Below, in pieces: positions 52,511 through 60,878 of a stretch of DNA of 64,000 nt. The translations under genes were made by a program, and so were the position numbers. Origin of the DNA: CALHVX01 sp964640725 (GTDB lineage: Bacteria; Pseudomonadota; Gammaproteobacteria; Pseudomonadales; Azotimanducaceae); contig CAZXIJ010000015.1 in assembly GCA_964640725.1 (NCBI GenBank), forward strand, positions 46,136-110,135. The letters run 5' to 3'. The first letter of the stretch is position 1. Each line of letters opens with the position of its first letter. The notes under the pieces were generated by a model. That model made no database searches, was not told the origin of the DNA, and was given only the letters and a program-made list of their open reading frames with translations.

Positions 52511-52537
52511 TATCAAAACACAACGTCTGATTGCCAT

Positions 52538-52867
52538 ATGACTACCCGGATCCTCCCGACCACCCCGCCTGCTTGCTCTGCGGCATTCAAGATCGCCACT
52601 GCTGCCGCGCTCGGCCTGTTACTCGCCAGCGGCTGCAGCATGCAGTACACCGGCAACAGCGCCGGCGCAGATCGTCAGGTGTACGCGAACGTCGACGAAG
52701 ACGGCGAAGATCTCGGATTAGAATGCCGCCGGGAGCCGGTGCTGGGAACACGTATGACAAAGAAAGTCTGCTCAACCCGCGAGCAGCGCGAGGCCCGCAC
52801 AGAGGCGTCCAGGGCTGGCTTTGAGGATACCGTCCGCCGAGCCAACTTCCCGAGCTCAACTCAGTGA
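52538..52867 (+). CDS. Small hypothetical lipoprotein
   Basis: 109 residues. The N-terminal hydrophobic region ends in a lipobox (LGLLLASGCSM), so it should be lipid-anchored after signal peptidase II. The mature part contains EDLGLECRREPVLGTRMTKKVCSTREQREART, a charged helix-prone segment with two cysteines 18 residues apart. The next gene encodes the same pattern, so they are tandem paralogues. Function unknown. Confidence 0.72.
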   Translation: MTTRILPTTPPACSAAFKIATAAALGLLLASGCSMQYTGNSAGADRQVYANVDEDGEDLGLECRREPVLGTRMTKKVCSTREQREARTEASRAGFEDTVRRANFPSSTQ

Positions 52868-52874
52868 GACCATC

Positions 52875-53153
52875 ATGATTTCAAGCAAACGTCGAATCGC
52901 CGTCGGGGCCGTCATTTTGCTGGCAAACAGCGCCTGCACGCCGTTGCTGCCCCACTCCCAGGAAAAAGAAGAGCCCTTAACGCTGCACGAGCTGGCCCTC
53001 AGCGCGATGACGGCGGAGGACCTGGGTATTCGCTGCAAGAAACGCCAGCCCGTAGGCTCGCGCATCGAGAAAACGATCTGCACCACCGCTGAGCAACGCA
53101 TGGCGCAGCAGATCGAAGGCCGTCGTGTGGTCGACCCTCACTACGGCAATTAG
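52875..53153 (+). CDS. Small hypothetical exported protein, paralogue of upstream lipoprotein
   Basis: 92 residues from the ATG 7 bp after the previous stop. Signal region KRRIAVGAVILLANSACTPLL is lipobox-like (NSAC). The mature part has EDLGIRCKKRQPVGSRIEKTICTTAEQRMAQQ, aligning with the preceding protein (EDLG, C-R/K-K, P-V-G-[ST]-R, K-x-[VI]-C-[ST]-T-x-E-Q-R). Its stop overlaps the convergent DUF2970 gene by 4 bases. Function unknown. Confidence 0.7.
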   Translation: MISSKRRIAVGAVILLANSACTPLLPHSQEKEEPLTLHELALSAMTAEDLGIRCKKRQPVGSRIEKTICTTAEQRMAQQIEGRRVVDPHYGN

Positions 53154-53410
53154 CCAGCGGTCGACAGCACCATCTGCACGAACGTCACCATGCCAACGAC
53201 GAACAGCACGGTGAACACAATGCCCAGCACGATAAAGTGGGACGCCTTGCCTCGACTGAAATCGCGCTTGCGATTCGCCGAGGACTGAACCCCCAGCCCG
53301 GCCGCAAGACCGCTGACAATCATCTGCATGAGAGTCAAAGACTCTTGCTCGCCTGCGCCGTCGTCCAGGTCCCGCTTCTCCGATTCAGTTTTTTCTAAAC
53401 TCTCAGTCAT
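53150..53410 (-). CDS. DUF2970 small membrane protein
   Basis: 86 residues: hydrophilic N-terminus, then MIVSGLAAGLGVQSSANRKRDFSRGK, which matches the DUF2970 signature (GVQSxxNRxRDF), and one membrane helix (FIVLGIVFTVLFVVGMVTFVQMVL). Widespread in beta- and gammaproteobacteria with no known role. Its start overlaps the stop of the metallo-beta-lactamase gene (ATGA), so it is translated after it. Confidence 0.85.
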   Translation of the reverse strand: MTESLEKTESEKRDLDDGAGEQESLTLMQMIVSGLAAGLGVQSSANRKRDFSRGKASHFIVLGIVFTVLFVVGMVTFVQMVLSTAG

Positions 53411-54369
53411 TTCAGGCTCCGGCGGTGCTGCTGCACCTCTGCCATCAGGGCAAACAGGTCCGCCGTCGGCGTGGCCTGCCGGCGTCCGGAAAACTCGCGA
53501 TACAGGGTGTCGACATTGATCGCGATTCGCTCCGCATCAATCCACGCGTCGTAGTCGCCCAGGGGGATGTCGAGGGCGGCGTCACGCACGCTCAGCCCCG
53601 CGTCGTACCGGAGCCGCGCTTCCTTCGCCACGAACGCCAGATAGCCGCGCATGCGGCGTACCCCATCGCAATCCGTGAGGGGGCCGTGCCCCGGCACGAT
53701 CACCTCGGGCGCCATGGCGATGATGCGGTCGCAGGCGGCGATCCAGTTGGACACCGGGCCCGCCCACATCAGCGGGGTGCCCTCAATGAACAGGATGTCG
53801 CCCGTAAACACCGTGCCGGCATCCGGCAGGTGAACGAGCACGTCGCCACCGGTGTGGGCAGGGCCGACCTCGATCAGATCGACGGCGCGATCACCAACGG
53901 TCAGGGACAGGTGGCCGTCAAAGGTGCGGGTGGGCAGCTTCTCTGCCACGTCGGTAAAATCAAATGCCCCAAAGCACGCCTGCAGGTACTCGCCGGTAAG
54001 CCCCATATCCGGAGCCGCCGCCATAAACCCCTGCATCATTGCCGGCGTAAAGGCCTCCATCTCCCGGGCGCTGGCGCTGGATGCGATGACCTCAGCTTTC
54101 GTGCACAGGCCGTTGCCGTGCGTGTGATCGCCGTTGGCATGGGTATTGACCACCGTGTCGATCTGATCTGCCTGTACCCCGGCAGCATCCGCCATGGCGC
54201 TCAGCATCTCCCGGGTCAGCCGGGCGTCGAACAGCGTGTCGACCAGCAGCGACTCGTCGCCGTCGACGATCAGGCCAGCATTGGACCAGCCCCAGCCGCC
54301 ATCGGGCTGCAGCCAGGCATACAGTCCGGCACCGGTTTCGACCAGTCCTTTGCGGTAGGAGGCGCTCAC
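53407..54369 (-). CDS. Metallo-beta-lactamase-fold hydrolase
   Basis: 320 residues with a GTG start. The metal motif reads NTHANGDHTHGNG: the second His of the usual HxHxDH is Asn, a pattern found in a distinct subgroup of the family. Further ligands are GPAHTGGDVLVHLP and TGDILFIEG with VPGHGPLTD. It hydrolyses an unknown thioester, ester or lactone in the cytosol (no signal peptide). Coupled to the DUF2970 gene. Confidence 0.88.
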   Translation of the reverse strand: MSASYRKGLVETGAGLYAWLQPDGGWGWSNAGLIVDGDESLLVDTLFDARLTREMLSAMADAAGVQADQIDTVVNTHANGDHTHGNGLCTKAEVIASSASAREMEAFTPAMMQGFMAAAPDMGLTGEYLQACFGAFDFTDVAEKLPTRTFDGHLSLTVGDRAVDLIEVGPAHTGGDVLVHLPDAGTVFTGDILFIEGTPLMWAGPVSNWIAACDRIIAMAPEVIVPGHGPLTDCDGVRRMRGYLAFVAKEARLRYDAGLSVRDAALDIPLGDYDAWIDAERIAINVDTLYREFSGRRQATPTADLFALMAEVQQHRRSLK

Positions 54370-54466
54370 AGGAAGGAGCCCGCGAAAAAAAAGCAGCCGG
54401 ACCGGATCCGGGCGGCGCTAGGGGAGCGCGCAGCAGCGCTGGCAAGGCCAGGCGTGCGCGCCGGAA

Positions 54467-54556
54467 TCAGACGAGGATCGAGACAGCGAAGAAGGCGACA
54501 ACGGCCGCTACGCTGGCAACGCTCAGTCCGTCGAGTTGCAGATTTCGAATACTCAT
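54467..54556 (-). CDS. Possible 29-residue single-pass membrane peptide
   Basis: ATG at 54556 opens MSIRNLQLDGLSVASVAAVVAF plus FAVSILV and a stop: a short polar N-terminus and one hydrophobic helix of ~20 residues. It lies alone in the 268-bp gap between the YeiH gene and the hydrolase gene, on the hydrolase strand. The ribosome site is weak, so this may be chance. The rest of the gap shows nothing else. Confidence 0.3.
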   Translation of the reverse strand: MSIRNLQLDGLSVASVAAVVAFFAVSILV

Positions 54557-54637
54557 GGGCGCACCGTACCGGTCGCGTCCGACGAACAGAAATACTGAGT
54601 GGCTCTATGGATATGCGACGGTGTATACCCGCCAGCG

Positions 54638-55579
54638 TTAGGTACATTGCTTGACAGCCATGAGCGTTGTGGGCAGTACGATGAGCCACAGGCCAACCCC
54701 AAGCCAGACGGCGCGGCCGTTCACGGCGGCCAGTGCGCTGCGCTGAATCTCCAGGCCGATCAGGAACAGCGCGCCGATCAGCATGACCTTGCTCACTTCC
54801 TTGATAAAACCGGTGATCGAGGCTTCAAGCCCCAGCAGGCTGCCCAGCACCGATGCCGCGATAAACAGGAGCACAAAACCGGGAATCCGCAGCTTCGCTT
54901 CCTGCCGCTGCATGATCAGCCCGGCCACCAGCATCAGGGGAATGAGCCAGAGCGTGCGGGCCAGCTTGATGGTCGTGGCGATCTCCAGGGCTTCCTCGCC
55001 ATAGATGGCCGCCGTGCCGATGACCGACGAGGTGTCGTGAATGGCCAGGGCCACCCAGAGGCCAAACTGGTGCTGCGACAGCTCAAGCCACTCGCCGATC
55101 GGCGGCAGGGCCAGGATCGCGAGGGCATTCAGCAAGAACACGATGGCGAGACAAACCGCGACCGACTCCGGTCGGGCCCGGAGCACCGGCGCCAGGGTGG
55201 CGATGGCCGTACCGCCGCAGATGGCAGTGCCAGAGGCCAGCAGGCGGGTTTGATCCGTGTCGGCCCGCAAGAGGCGCCCGAGCGCCAGCCCAAGGGCCAG
55301 GGCCCCACCGACGTACAGCACGATCAGGCCCGCGTAGTCCTGACTGACCGACCACAGGGTGCGTGCGCTCAGGGTCAGACCGAGCAGCACGATGGCGCCC
55401 TGCAACAGAAACTTGCCACCGCTTTTAACCTGCGCGGGCAGCGCAGGCTGGAAAGCCAGATTCAGGCCCATACCCAGCAGCAGCGCCAGAGCCGGATGGC
55501 CAATGGCGACGCTGAGCGCGAGGCCCCCGATCACGATAGCCAGGGGCAGGAGGTTGGCGGTGCGGGAGGTCGACAGCAC
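54638..55579 (-). CDS. YeiH-type putative sulfate exporter family membrane protein
   Basis: 313 residues, about ten hydrophobic segments (UPF0324). Signatures: LLLGMGLNLAF, LLQGAIVLLGLTLS, LLASGTAICGGTAIATLAPVL and VALAIHDTSSVIGTAAIYG. Family members are described as putative sulfate/sulfonate exporters, e.g. in taurine and sulfonate catabolism, but most are untested. GTG start. Convergent with nothing nearby; bcp is divergent. It is the third sulfur-related locus in the window. Confidence 0.88.
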   Translation of the reverse strand: MLSTSRTANLLPLAIVIGGLALSVAIGHPALALLLGMGLNLAFQPALPAQVKSGGKFLLQGAIVLLGLTLSARTLWSVSQDYAGLIVLYVGGALALGLALGRLLRADTDQTRLLASGTAICGGTAIATLAPVLRARPESVAVCLAIVFLLNALAILALPPIGEWLELSQHQFGLWVALAIHDTSSVIGTAAIYGEEALEIATTIKLARTLWLIPLMLVAGLIMQRQEAKLRIPGFVLLFIAASVLGSLLGLEASITGFIKEVSKVMLIGALFLIGLEIQRSALAAVNGRAVWLGVGLWLIVLPTTLMAVKQCT

Positions 55580-55739
55580 GATCCAGGCTCATTATCAATT
55601 CAGGGCATAAGTATATATCCGAAAGGCCCGACGCGGCCCGAACCCGGCGAGGAAATTGTGAGCAACCTGCAGCGTCCAGCCGTTGCGCCCGGGCACCGAT
55701 TCCCTACACTGCCGGCGACACACTGCAGACAGGACTCCC

Positions 55740-56213
55740 ATGGCCATCGAAGAAGGCAAAGCAGCCCCCGCGTTCACCCTGAAAGACGCAAACGGCGAAA
55801 AAGTCGCTCTGAAAGACCTCAAGGGCCAATACGTGGTCGTTTACTTCTACCCCAAGGACGACACCCCCGGGTGCACCAAAGAGGCTTGCGGGTTCCGCGA
55901 TGACTGGGCGCAGATTCAGAAGCTCGGCGCGACGGTGCTGGGGATCTCTCCCGATGACGAAGCGTCGCACCAGAAGTTCATCGACAAGTTTGATCTGCCC
56001 TTTCCCCTGCTCTGTGATCCCAGCAAAAAGGTCATGGAAAAGTACGGCGCCTGGGGCGAGAAAAACATGTACGGCAAAAAGACCGTCGGCGTCATTCGCT
56101 CCACCACCATCGTCGGCCCCGACGGCAAGGTCGCCAAACACTGGCGTCGAGTTCCCAAAGCCGCCGACCATCCGCGCAAGGTGCTGGAGTTTCTGCAGGA
56201 GGCCCAGGCTTGA
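55740..56213 (+). CDS. bcp: Thioredoxin-dependent peroxiredoxin (Bcp/PrxQ)
   Basis: 157 residues: EEGKAAPAFTLKDANGEKVALKDLKGQ and the active-site motif YFYPKDDTPGCTKEACGFRDDW with peroxidatic Cys45 and resolving Cys50 (the atypical 2-Cys PrxQ spacing). It reduces hydrogen and organic peroxides using thioredoxin. The start follows a weak ribosome region; an upstream extension lacks family similarity. The stop overlaps the next start (TTGA). Confidence 0.96.
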   Translation: MAIEEGKAAPAFTLKDANGEKVALKDLKGQYVVVYFYPKDDTPGCTKEACGFRDDWAQIQKLGATVLGISPDDEASHQKFIDKFDLPFPLLCDPSKKVMEKYGAWGEKNMYGKKTVGVIRSTTIVGPDGKVAKHWRRVPKAADHPRKVLEFLQEAQA

Positions 56214-56695
56214 GCAAGCTTGCCGAGGTAGCGCCGGCGTTCGTTGCCATGGCGCACCAGATCGTCTGGTGCACGGCCGCGACCGTCGACGCCCGGCAGC
56301 GTCCCCGCTCGCGCGTGCTGCACCCGATCTGGGAGTGGGACGGGGAAAACCTCGTAGGCTGGATCGCCACGGCGCGCACCCCGACCAAAGCCGCCCATCT
56401 GGACGCCAGCCCTCACGTTTCCTGCAACTACTGGACGCCGGCGCAGGACACCTGCGTGGCGGAATGCGCCGCTGAGTGGGTCACGGACAAAGCCAGCAAG
56501 CACCGGATCTGGGATCTGTTCGTAAACGGTCCGGCTCCGGTCGGTTACGACCCGGCCATGATCCCCGGCTGGGAGAACGCTGACTCTCCGGGCTTTGACC
56601 CGCTGAAACTGACGCCCTGGCGACTACGCGTCATGCCTGGCAGTTCGCTCATGGACGGCAGCTACGCGGCCAGCAGCTGGCAGGCTGACGCGTAG
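56210..56695 (+). CDS. Pyridoxamine-5'-phosphate-oxidase-like flavin protein
   Basis: 161 residues from a TTG that overlaps the bcp stop; the ribosome site GGAGG lies 6 bases upstream, supporting this start. The segment HQIVWCTAATVDARQRPRSRVLHPIWEWDGENLVGWIATARTPTKAAHLDASPHVSCNYW matches the split-barrel FMN-binding fold (general stress/PNPOx family). The last ~70 residues include TDKASKHRIWDLF. It likely binds FMN or F420/haem; substrate unknown. Confidence 0.85.
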   Translation: MSKLAEVAPAFVAMAHQIVWCTAATVDARQRPRSRVLHPIWEWDGENLVGWIATARTPTKAAHLDASPHVSCNYWTPAQDTCVAECAAEWVTDKASKHRIWDLFVNGPAPVGYDPAMIPGWENADSPGFDPLKLTPWRLRVMPGSSLMDGSYAASSWQADA

Positions 56696-56722
56696 GCACC
56701 CGGCCGAGGGCGCCATGGGGCC

Positions 56723-59700
56723 CTACCAGGTATCCACGAACGCGTACTTCTTGCCCGCCCGGGCGGGCGGCGCCGGCACGCGTTCCAGGCCCGCGACCAG
56801 CCAGGCACGGGTTTCGGCAGGATCGATGACGTCATCGACGCCACCACCGGCGGCCGCGTTAACCGCCTTGGAACTATCGTAGGCTCGCGCGACCCGGGCA
56901 TCAAAATCCGCCCGGCGGGCTTCGGCATCTTCGATCGCCGCCAGTTCGCGGCGGTAACCCAGCTTGACCGAGCCTTCGATGTTCATGCCCGCAAACTCTG
57001 CCGTGGGCCAGGCAATGGTGAAGAACCCCACCTGCGCGCTGCCCCCACACATCGCCTGTACGCCCAGACCGTAGGCCTTGCGCACAATCACACCGAACAG
57101 CGGCGTACTCAGGTTGGCGCCCACGTTGAACATGCGCGTGCAGTGCCGCACCAGCGCCGTCGCTTCTACATCCGGTCCAACCATCATGCCCGGGCAGTCC
57201 ATCAGGCTGAGTACGGGAATATCAAAGGCGTCGCACAGCTGCAGGAACCGGGCCCCCTTGTCTGCTCCCGGGGAGTCGATGGCGCCCGCCAGATGATGCG
57301 GGTTGTTCGCAATGACGCCCACCGGCCGGCCCTCAACGCGAATGAACGCCGTGATCACGCCGACCCCGAACTCACGGCGCAGCTCGAGCACTGAATCGCG
57401 ATCTGCCAGGGTGTCAATGACCGCCCGCATGTCGTACAGCCGCAGCCGATTCTCCGGCACCACGTGCCTCAGAGCGCGCTGATCCGCGGCTTCCCAGTGC
57501 TGGGTGCGGCCCTGGAAATAGCCCAGATACTGCCGGGCAACACGTACGGCTTCGGCCTCGTCCTCCACCAGGATATCGACGACGCCGTTGGGCACCTGGA
57601 AGCTCATGGGGCCCACCTCCTCCGGCCGGTAGACTCCGAGCCCGCCTCCTTCGATCATTGCCGGCCCGCCCATACCGAGCGTGGAGCCCTTTGTTGCAAT
57701 GATGACATCCGAGCAGGCGACCAAGGCCGTGTTGCCGGCAAAGCAGCGACCGTTCACCACCGCAATGAGCGGCACCAGGCCAGACAGCTGCGCGTACTGC
57801 GTAAAAGTGTCTGTATCGAAGGCAACAGCAGGCCCGGTGCTGTCGTCGCCGGGGCGCCCGCCGCCGCCTTCGCCGAACAGGACCAGCGGCAGGCGAAACC
57901 GATGTGCAAGCTCGAACAGGCGGTCCTGCTTGTAGTGGTTGCGTGCGCCCTGGGTCCCGGCCAGCACCGTGTAGTCGTAGTGCACGACCATGGCCCGCGC
58001 GGCCTCGGCGCCAAATTGATCCGCGTTAATGGTGCCCGTTCCGGCAACGAGGCCGTCCGCGGGGGTGCTGGCCCGCAGCTCTTGCGCGCTGCGGCGGCGA
58101 TGTTGACGCGCAACGATCAGCGGCCAGTACTCACGAAAGGAGTCGGGGTCCAGCAGCTGGTCGATGTTCTCCCGCGGCATCCGGTAGCCCAGAGCATGCC
58201 GCTTGGCCACCGCGTCGGGCCGCGCCGCGTCCAGGGTCAGTGCGTGCCGGTCCAGGTTCTCCTGCAGGTCCGGACGCACATGATCCGGATCAATCACCGT
58301 ATCCTGCGCGGCCGCTGTATCCAACCCGGCGCCAGGCTCGACAAAAACCAGCGGGTAGCCTTCCCGCACCACGTCTCCCGGCGCCATCGTCAGGGCGCGC
58401 ACAATCCCTGCATGAGGCGCCGCAATCACATGCTCCATCTTCATGGCTTCGACAATCGCAAGCGTCTGCCCTGCCTGCACCGCGCTGCCGATCTCTACCT
58501 CGAGCGCGACCAGGGTTCCCTGAATCGGGCTGGCCACGCCGCCGCTGCCTTCCGGGGCCGATGGCGTTGGCAATGCTGCTGACTGCGGCGCCGCCGGGCC
58601 GGCGCTGCCGTGCTCGAACAGTGCCAGGGGGTCGACGCTGTCAATCCGCGCCCCCGCATGCCCGGACCCTTCGCCTGGGACCAGGGCCGGCTCGGCGGAC
58701 AAAGGCGCATCCTCGACGGCGCCCGCCACCAGCCCCGCCGCCTGCTCGTCAAACCAGGTGGTGTGCACGCGAGCGGCCGCGAAGTCTGCACTGCCGAGCA
58801 CCTGTCGCAGCAAGGCCTTGTTGGTCGCCACGCCTTCGATGCGAAATTCTCGCAGCGCTCGCTGTGCACGGCGAACCGCATGCGCGAAATCGTTGCCGGG
58901 GCTGTGAACAACCACCTTGGCCAGCAGTGCGTCATAGCGCGTGCTGGTGACATAGCCGGCATACCCGTAACCGTCAATGCGCACGCCGGGGCCGGTCGGC
59001 GGCTCGTAAGCCGTCAGCGTCCCGCTGGCGGGCAACACATCGCCGCTGGCGGCATAGCTTTCAAGGTTGATCCGGGCCTGGATCGCGTAGCCGCCGGGCG
59101 ACTGACTGGGTATAGCCAGGGCATCCAGGGTCTCGCCGGCGGCAATGCGCAGCTGGGCCTGTACCAGATCAACGCCCGTAACCATCTCCGTCACGGTGTG
59201 CTCGACCTGCAGCCGGGCATTGGCCTCGATAAAGTAAAAACCCCCGGAATCCGGTTCGACGAGAAACTCGACCGTGCCGGCACCGACGTAGCCGGTGGCC
59301 TTGCCCAGGGCTAAAGCGGCTTCGTGCAAGCGCTGGCGCAGCGAATCGTCAATGCCCGGTGCCGGCGCAATCTCCAGAAGCTTCTGGTAGCGGCGCTGCA
59401 CGCTGCAGTCCCGTTCCCCGAGCGCGACCACCGCAGCGCCATCGCCCAGCAGCTGCACTTCGATATGTCGCGCTGCAGCGAGATATTGCTCGACGTAAAG
59501 ATCGGCGACCCCAAAAGCGGCCCGAGCTTCGGAAGCACAGCGCTCGAAGGCCGCGGCCACCGTTTCCGGCGTATCGACGCGCCGGCTGCCCCGCCCCCCA
59601 CCGCCGGCAAGGGCTTTGATCATCATCGTGCCAGGCGCTGGCAGCTCAGCCATGAACTGCTCCGCCTGGGTCAGGGTCACTGCCCCGCCGCTGCCCGCGA

Positions 59701-60085
59701 GTAACGGCAAGCCTGCATCAGCGGCAGCCTGCCGCGCCCGCGCCTTGTCGCCGAACAGCTGCAGCTGCGCGACCGTTGGCCCCACAAAGGTCAGGCCGGC
59801 CTGCTCGCAGGCCAGCGCGAAGGCGGCCTGCTCGGACAGGAAGCCGTAGCCGGGATGCACCGCGTCGCAGCCGTGCGCCTCGGCGATGGCGACGAGGCTC
59901 TGCTGGTCCAGATAGGCCGCCGCGCCCTCGCCCGGCAACGGCACCGCCGTTTGCGCCAGCAGCACGTGAGCGCTGCGCGCGTCATCGCGGCTGTAGACGC
60001 ACACCGCCCGCAATCCCAGATCCTCGACCGCACGAGCGATGCGCAGGGCAATCTCTCCGCGATTCGCAATGAGTACCGCTTTCAC
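56723..60085 (-). CDS. Single-chain biotin-dependent acyl-CoA carboxylase (BC-BCCP-CT)
   Basis: 1120 residues. Biotin carboxylase (1-~450): KAVLIANRGEIALRIARA, KALAGGGGRGSRRV (ATP-grasp), EQYLAAARHIEVQ, FIEANARLQVEHTVTE. Biotinyl domain (~517-585): IVEAMKMEHV, biotin Lys549. Carboxyltransferase (~600-1120): two crotonase-fold halves with GTINADQFG, FGEGGGGRPGDDS, NGRCFAGNTAL, MGGPAMIEGGGLGVYRPEEVGP and DCPGMMVGPDVEATALVRH. The usual ACC/PCC subunits are separate; this all-in-one form recalls the single-chain long-chain acyl-CoA carboxylases. GTG start overlapping the VOC stop; last gene of a four-gene operon. Confidence 0.93.
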   Translation of the reverse strand: MKAVLIANRGEIALRIARAVEDLGLRAVCVYSRDDARSAHVLLAQTAVPLPGEGAAAYLDQQSLVAIAEAHGCDAVHPGYGFLSEQAAFALACEQAGLTFVGPTVAQLQLFGDKARARQAAADAGLPLLAGSGGAVTLTQAEQFMAELPAPGTMMIKALAGGGGRGSRRVDTPETVAAAFERCASEARAAFGVADLYVEQYLAAARHIEVQLLGDGAAVVALGERDCSVQRRYQKLLEIAPAPGIDDSLRQRLHEAALALGKATGYVGAGTVEFLVEPDSGGFYFIEANARLQVEHTVTEMVTGVDLVQAQLRIAAGETLDALAIPSQSPGGYAIQARINLESYAASGDVLPASGTLTAYEPPTGPGVRIDGYGYAGYVTSTRYDALLAKVVVHSPGNDFAHAVRRAQRALREFRIEGVATNKALLRQVLGSADFAAARVHTTWFDEQAAGLVAGAVEDAPLSAEPALVPGEGSGHAGARIDSVDPLALFEHGSAGPAAPQSAALPTPSAPEGSGGVASPIQGTLVALEVEIGSAVQAGQTLAIVEAMKMEHVIAAPHAGIVRALTMAPGDVVREGYPLVFVEPGAGLDTAAAQDTVIDPDHVRPDLQENLDRHALTLDAARPDAVAKRHALGYRMPRENIDQLLDPDSFREYWPLIVARQHRRRSAQELRASTPADGLVAGTGTINADQFGAEAARAMVVHYDYTVLAGTQGARNHYKQDRLFELAHRFRLPLVLFGEGGGGRPGDDSTGPAVAFDTDTFTQYAQLSGLVPLIAVVNGRCFAGNTALVACSDVIIATKGSTLGMGGPAMIEGGGLGVYRPEEVGPMSFQVPNGVVDILVEDEAEAVRVARQYLGYFQGRTQHWEAADQRALRHVVPENRLRLYDMRAVIDTLADRDSVLELRREFGVGVITAFIRVEGRPVGVIANNPHHLAGAIDSPGADKGARFLQLCDAFDIPVLSLMDCPGMMVGPDVEATALVRHCTRMFNVGANLSTPLFGVIVRKAYGLGVQAMCGGSAQVGFFTIAWPTAEFAGMNIEGSVKLGYRRELAAIEDAEARRADFDARVARAYDSSKAVNAAAGGGVDDVIDPAETRAWLVAGLERVPAPPARAGKKYAFVDTW

Positions 60086-60876
60086 GCCGTTGCGCTCTCC
60101 TGTGCTTCGATCAGGCGCCAGCAGACGCCGCCCAATTCTACTTCCCCAGGTCTTTGAACCAGGCCCAGGGCCCGGGCTGCCTGCTCGATCGCCGCCCCGT
60201 CGCGAACGGCCAGATGCACGCCGCGCAGCCCGGGACCGCGATCGTCCATGAGCGGCACAAAATACAGTGCCGCGTTGTTCAGCAGCACGGTCCAGCGCGA
60301 TCCGTCAAAGGCCGGGGGGACATCGAGCACTGCAGCCCAGCGCGCGGCCAGCGCCTCCGGATCCTGGCACTGCAGCTCGACGGCCAGCACGTCAATGACC
60401 CGTTCCTGGCGCACGCAATGCGCCCAGCCCAGGCCGCCGGCCGGGTGCCACTGGCCCTGGAAGTCACACCGATCATCGGACTCGATCTCCAGGAATGCCG
60501 CCTGCATGTCGCCCGGATGCAGCTGCGTCAGCCGCCAGGGTGCGCGATCCACTTCGAACGCGACCCGGATACCCAGGTCCCTTGCCCGCGCTCGAAACGC
60601 ATCGTGGGTGGCCGGGCTGTCCGCTTGCGTGATAACCATGTAACCGCCATCACCCTGCCGGCGTTCCAGGTAACGGCCAGCCGCGGTGTTTGCCTGAACT
60701 GGCGCCACGACTTCCAGAAAATTGACCCCGACCGGCAACAGCGTGTTTTGCAGGCCGAACTGGGCGACGCCATCATCAACGTAACAGCGAGCCAATCCGA
60801 ACACCTGCTCCAGCGCTGTCACCACCGGCTCGAGCTCGCTTGCGACCAGGCACAGCTGACGAAGTTGAATCGCCAT
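60082..60876 (-). CDS. VOC-family (glyoxalase/dioxygenase-fold) protein
   Basis: 264 residues, start 2 bp after the GST stop. AIQLRQLCLVASELEPVVTALEQVFGLARCYVDDGVAQFGLQNTLLPVG is a vicinal-oxygen-chelate half; a second half begins near residue 180 (VRQERVIDVLAVELQCQDPEALAARW) and ends RGPGLRGVHLAVRDGA. Similar two-module proteins are annotated as glyoxalase-like. It could act as an isomerase, epimerase or lyase in the pathway of the operon (as methylmalonyl-CoA epimerases do). Overlaps the carboxylase start (GTGA). Confidence 0.83.
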   Translation of the reverse strand: MAIQLRQLCLVASELEPVVTALEQVFGLARCYVDDGVAQFGLQNTLLPVGVNFLEVVAPVQANTAAGRYLERRQGDGGYMVITQADSPATHDAFRARARDLGIRVAFEVDRAPWRLTQLHPGDMQAAFLEIESDDRCDFQGQWHPAGGLGWAHCVRQERVIDVLAVELQCQDPEALAARWAAVLDVPPAFDGSRWTVLLNNAALYFVPLMDDRGPGLRGVHLAVRDGAAIEQAARALGLVQRPGEVELGGVCWRLIEAQESATA

Positions 60877-60878
60877 GA

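Noticed and set aside
57464..58582. 372-codon frame opposite the carboxylase gene
   Set aside because: Antisense shadow of a conserved biotin-carboxylase/carboxyltransferase coding region.
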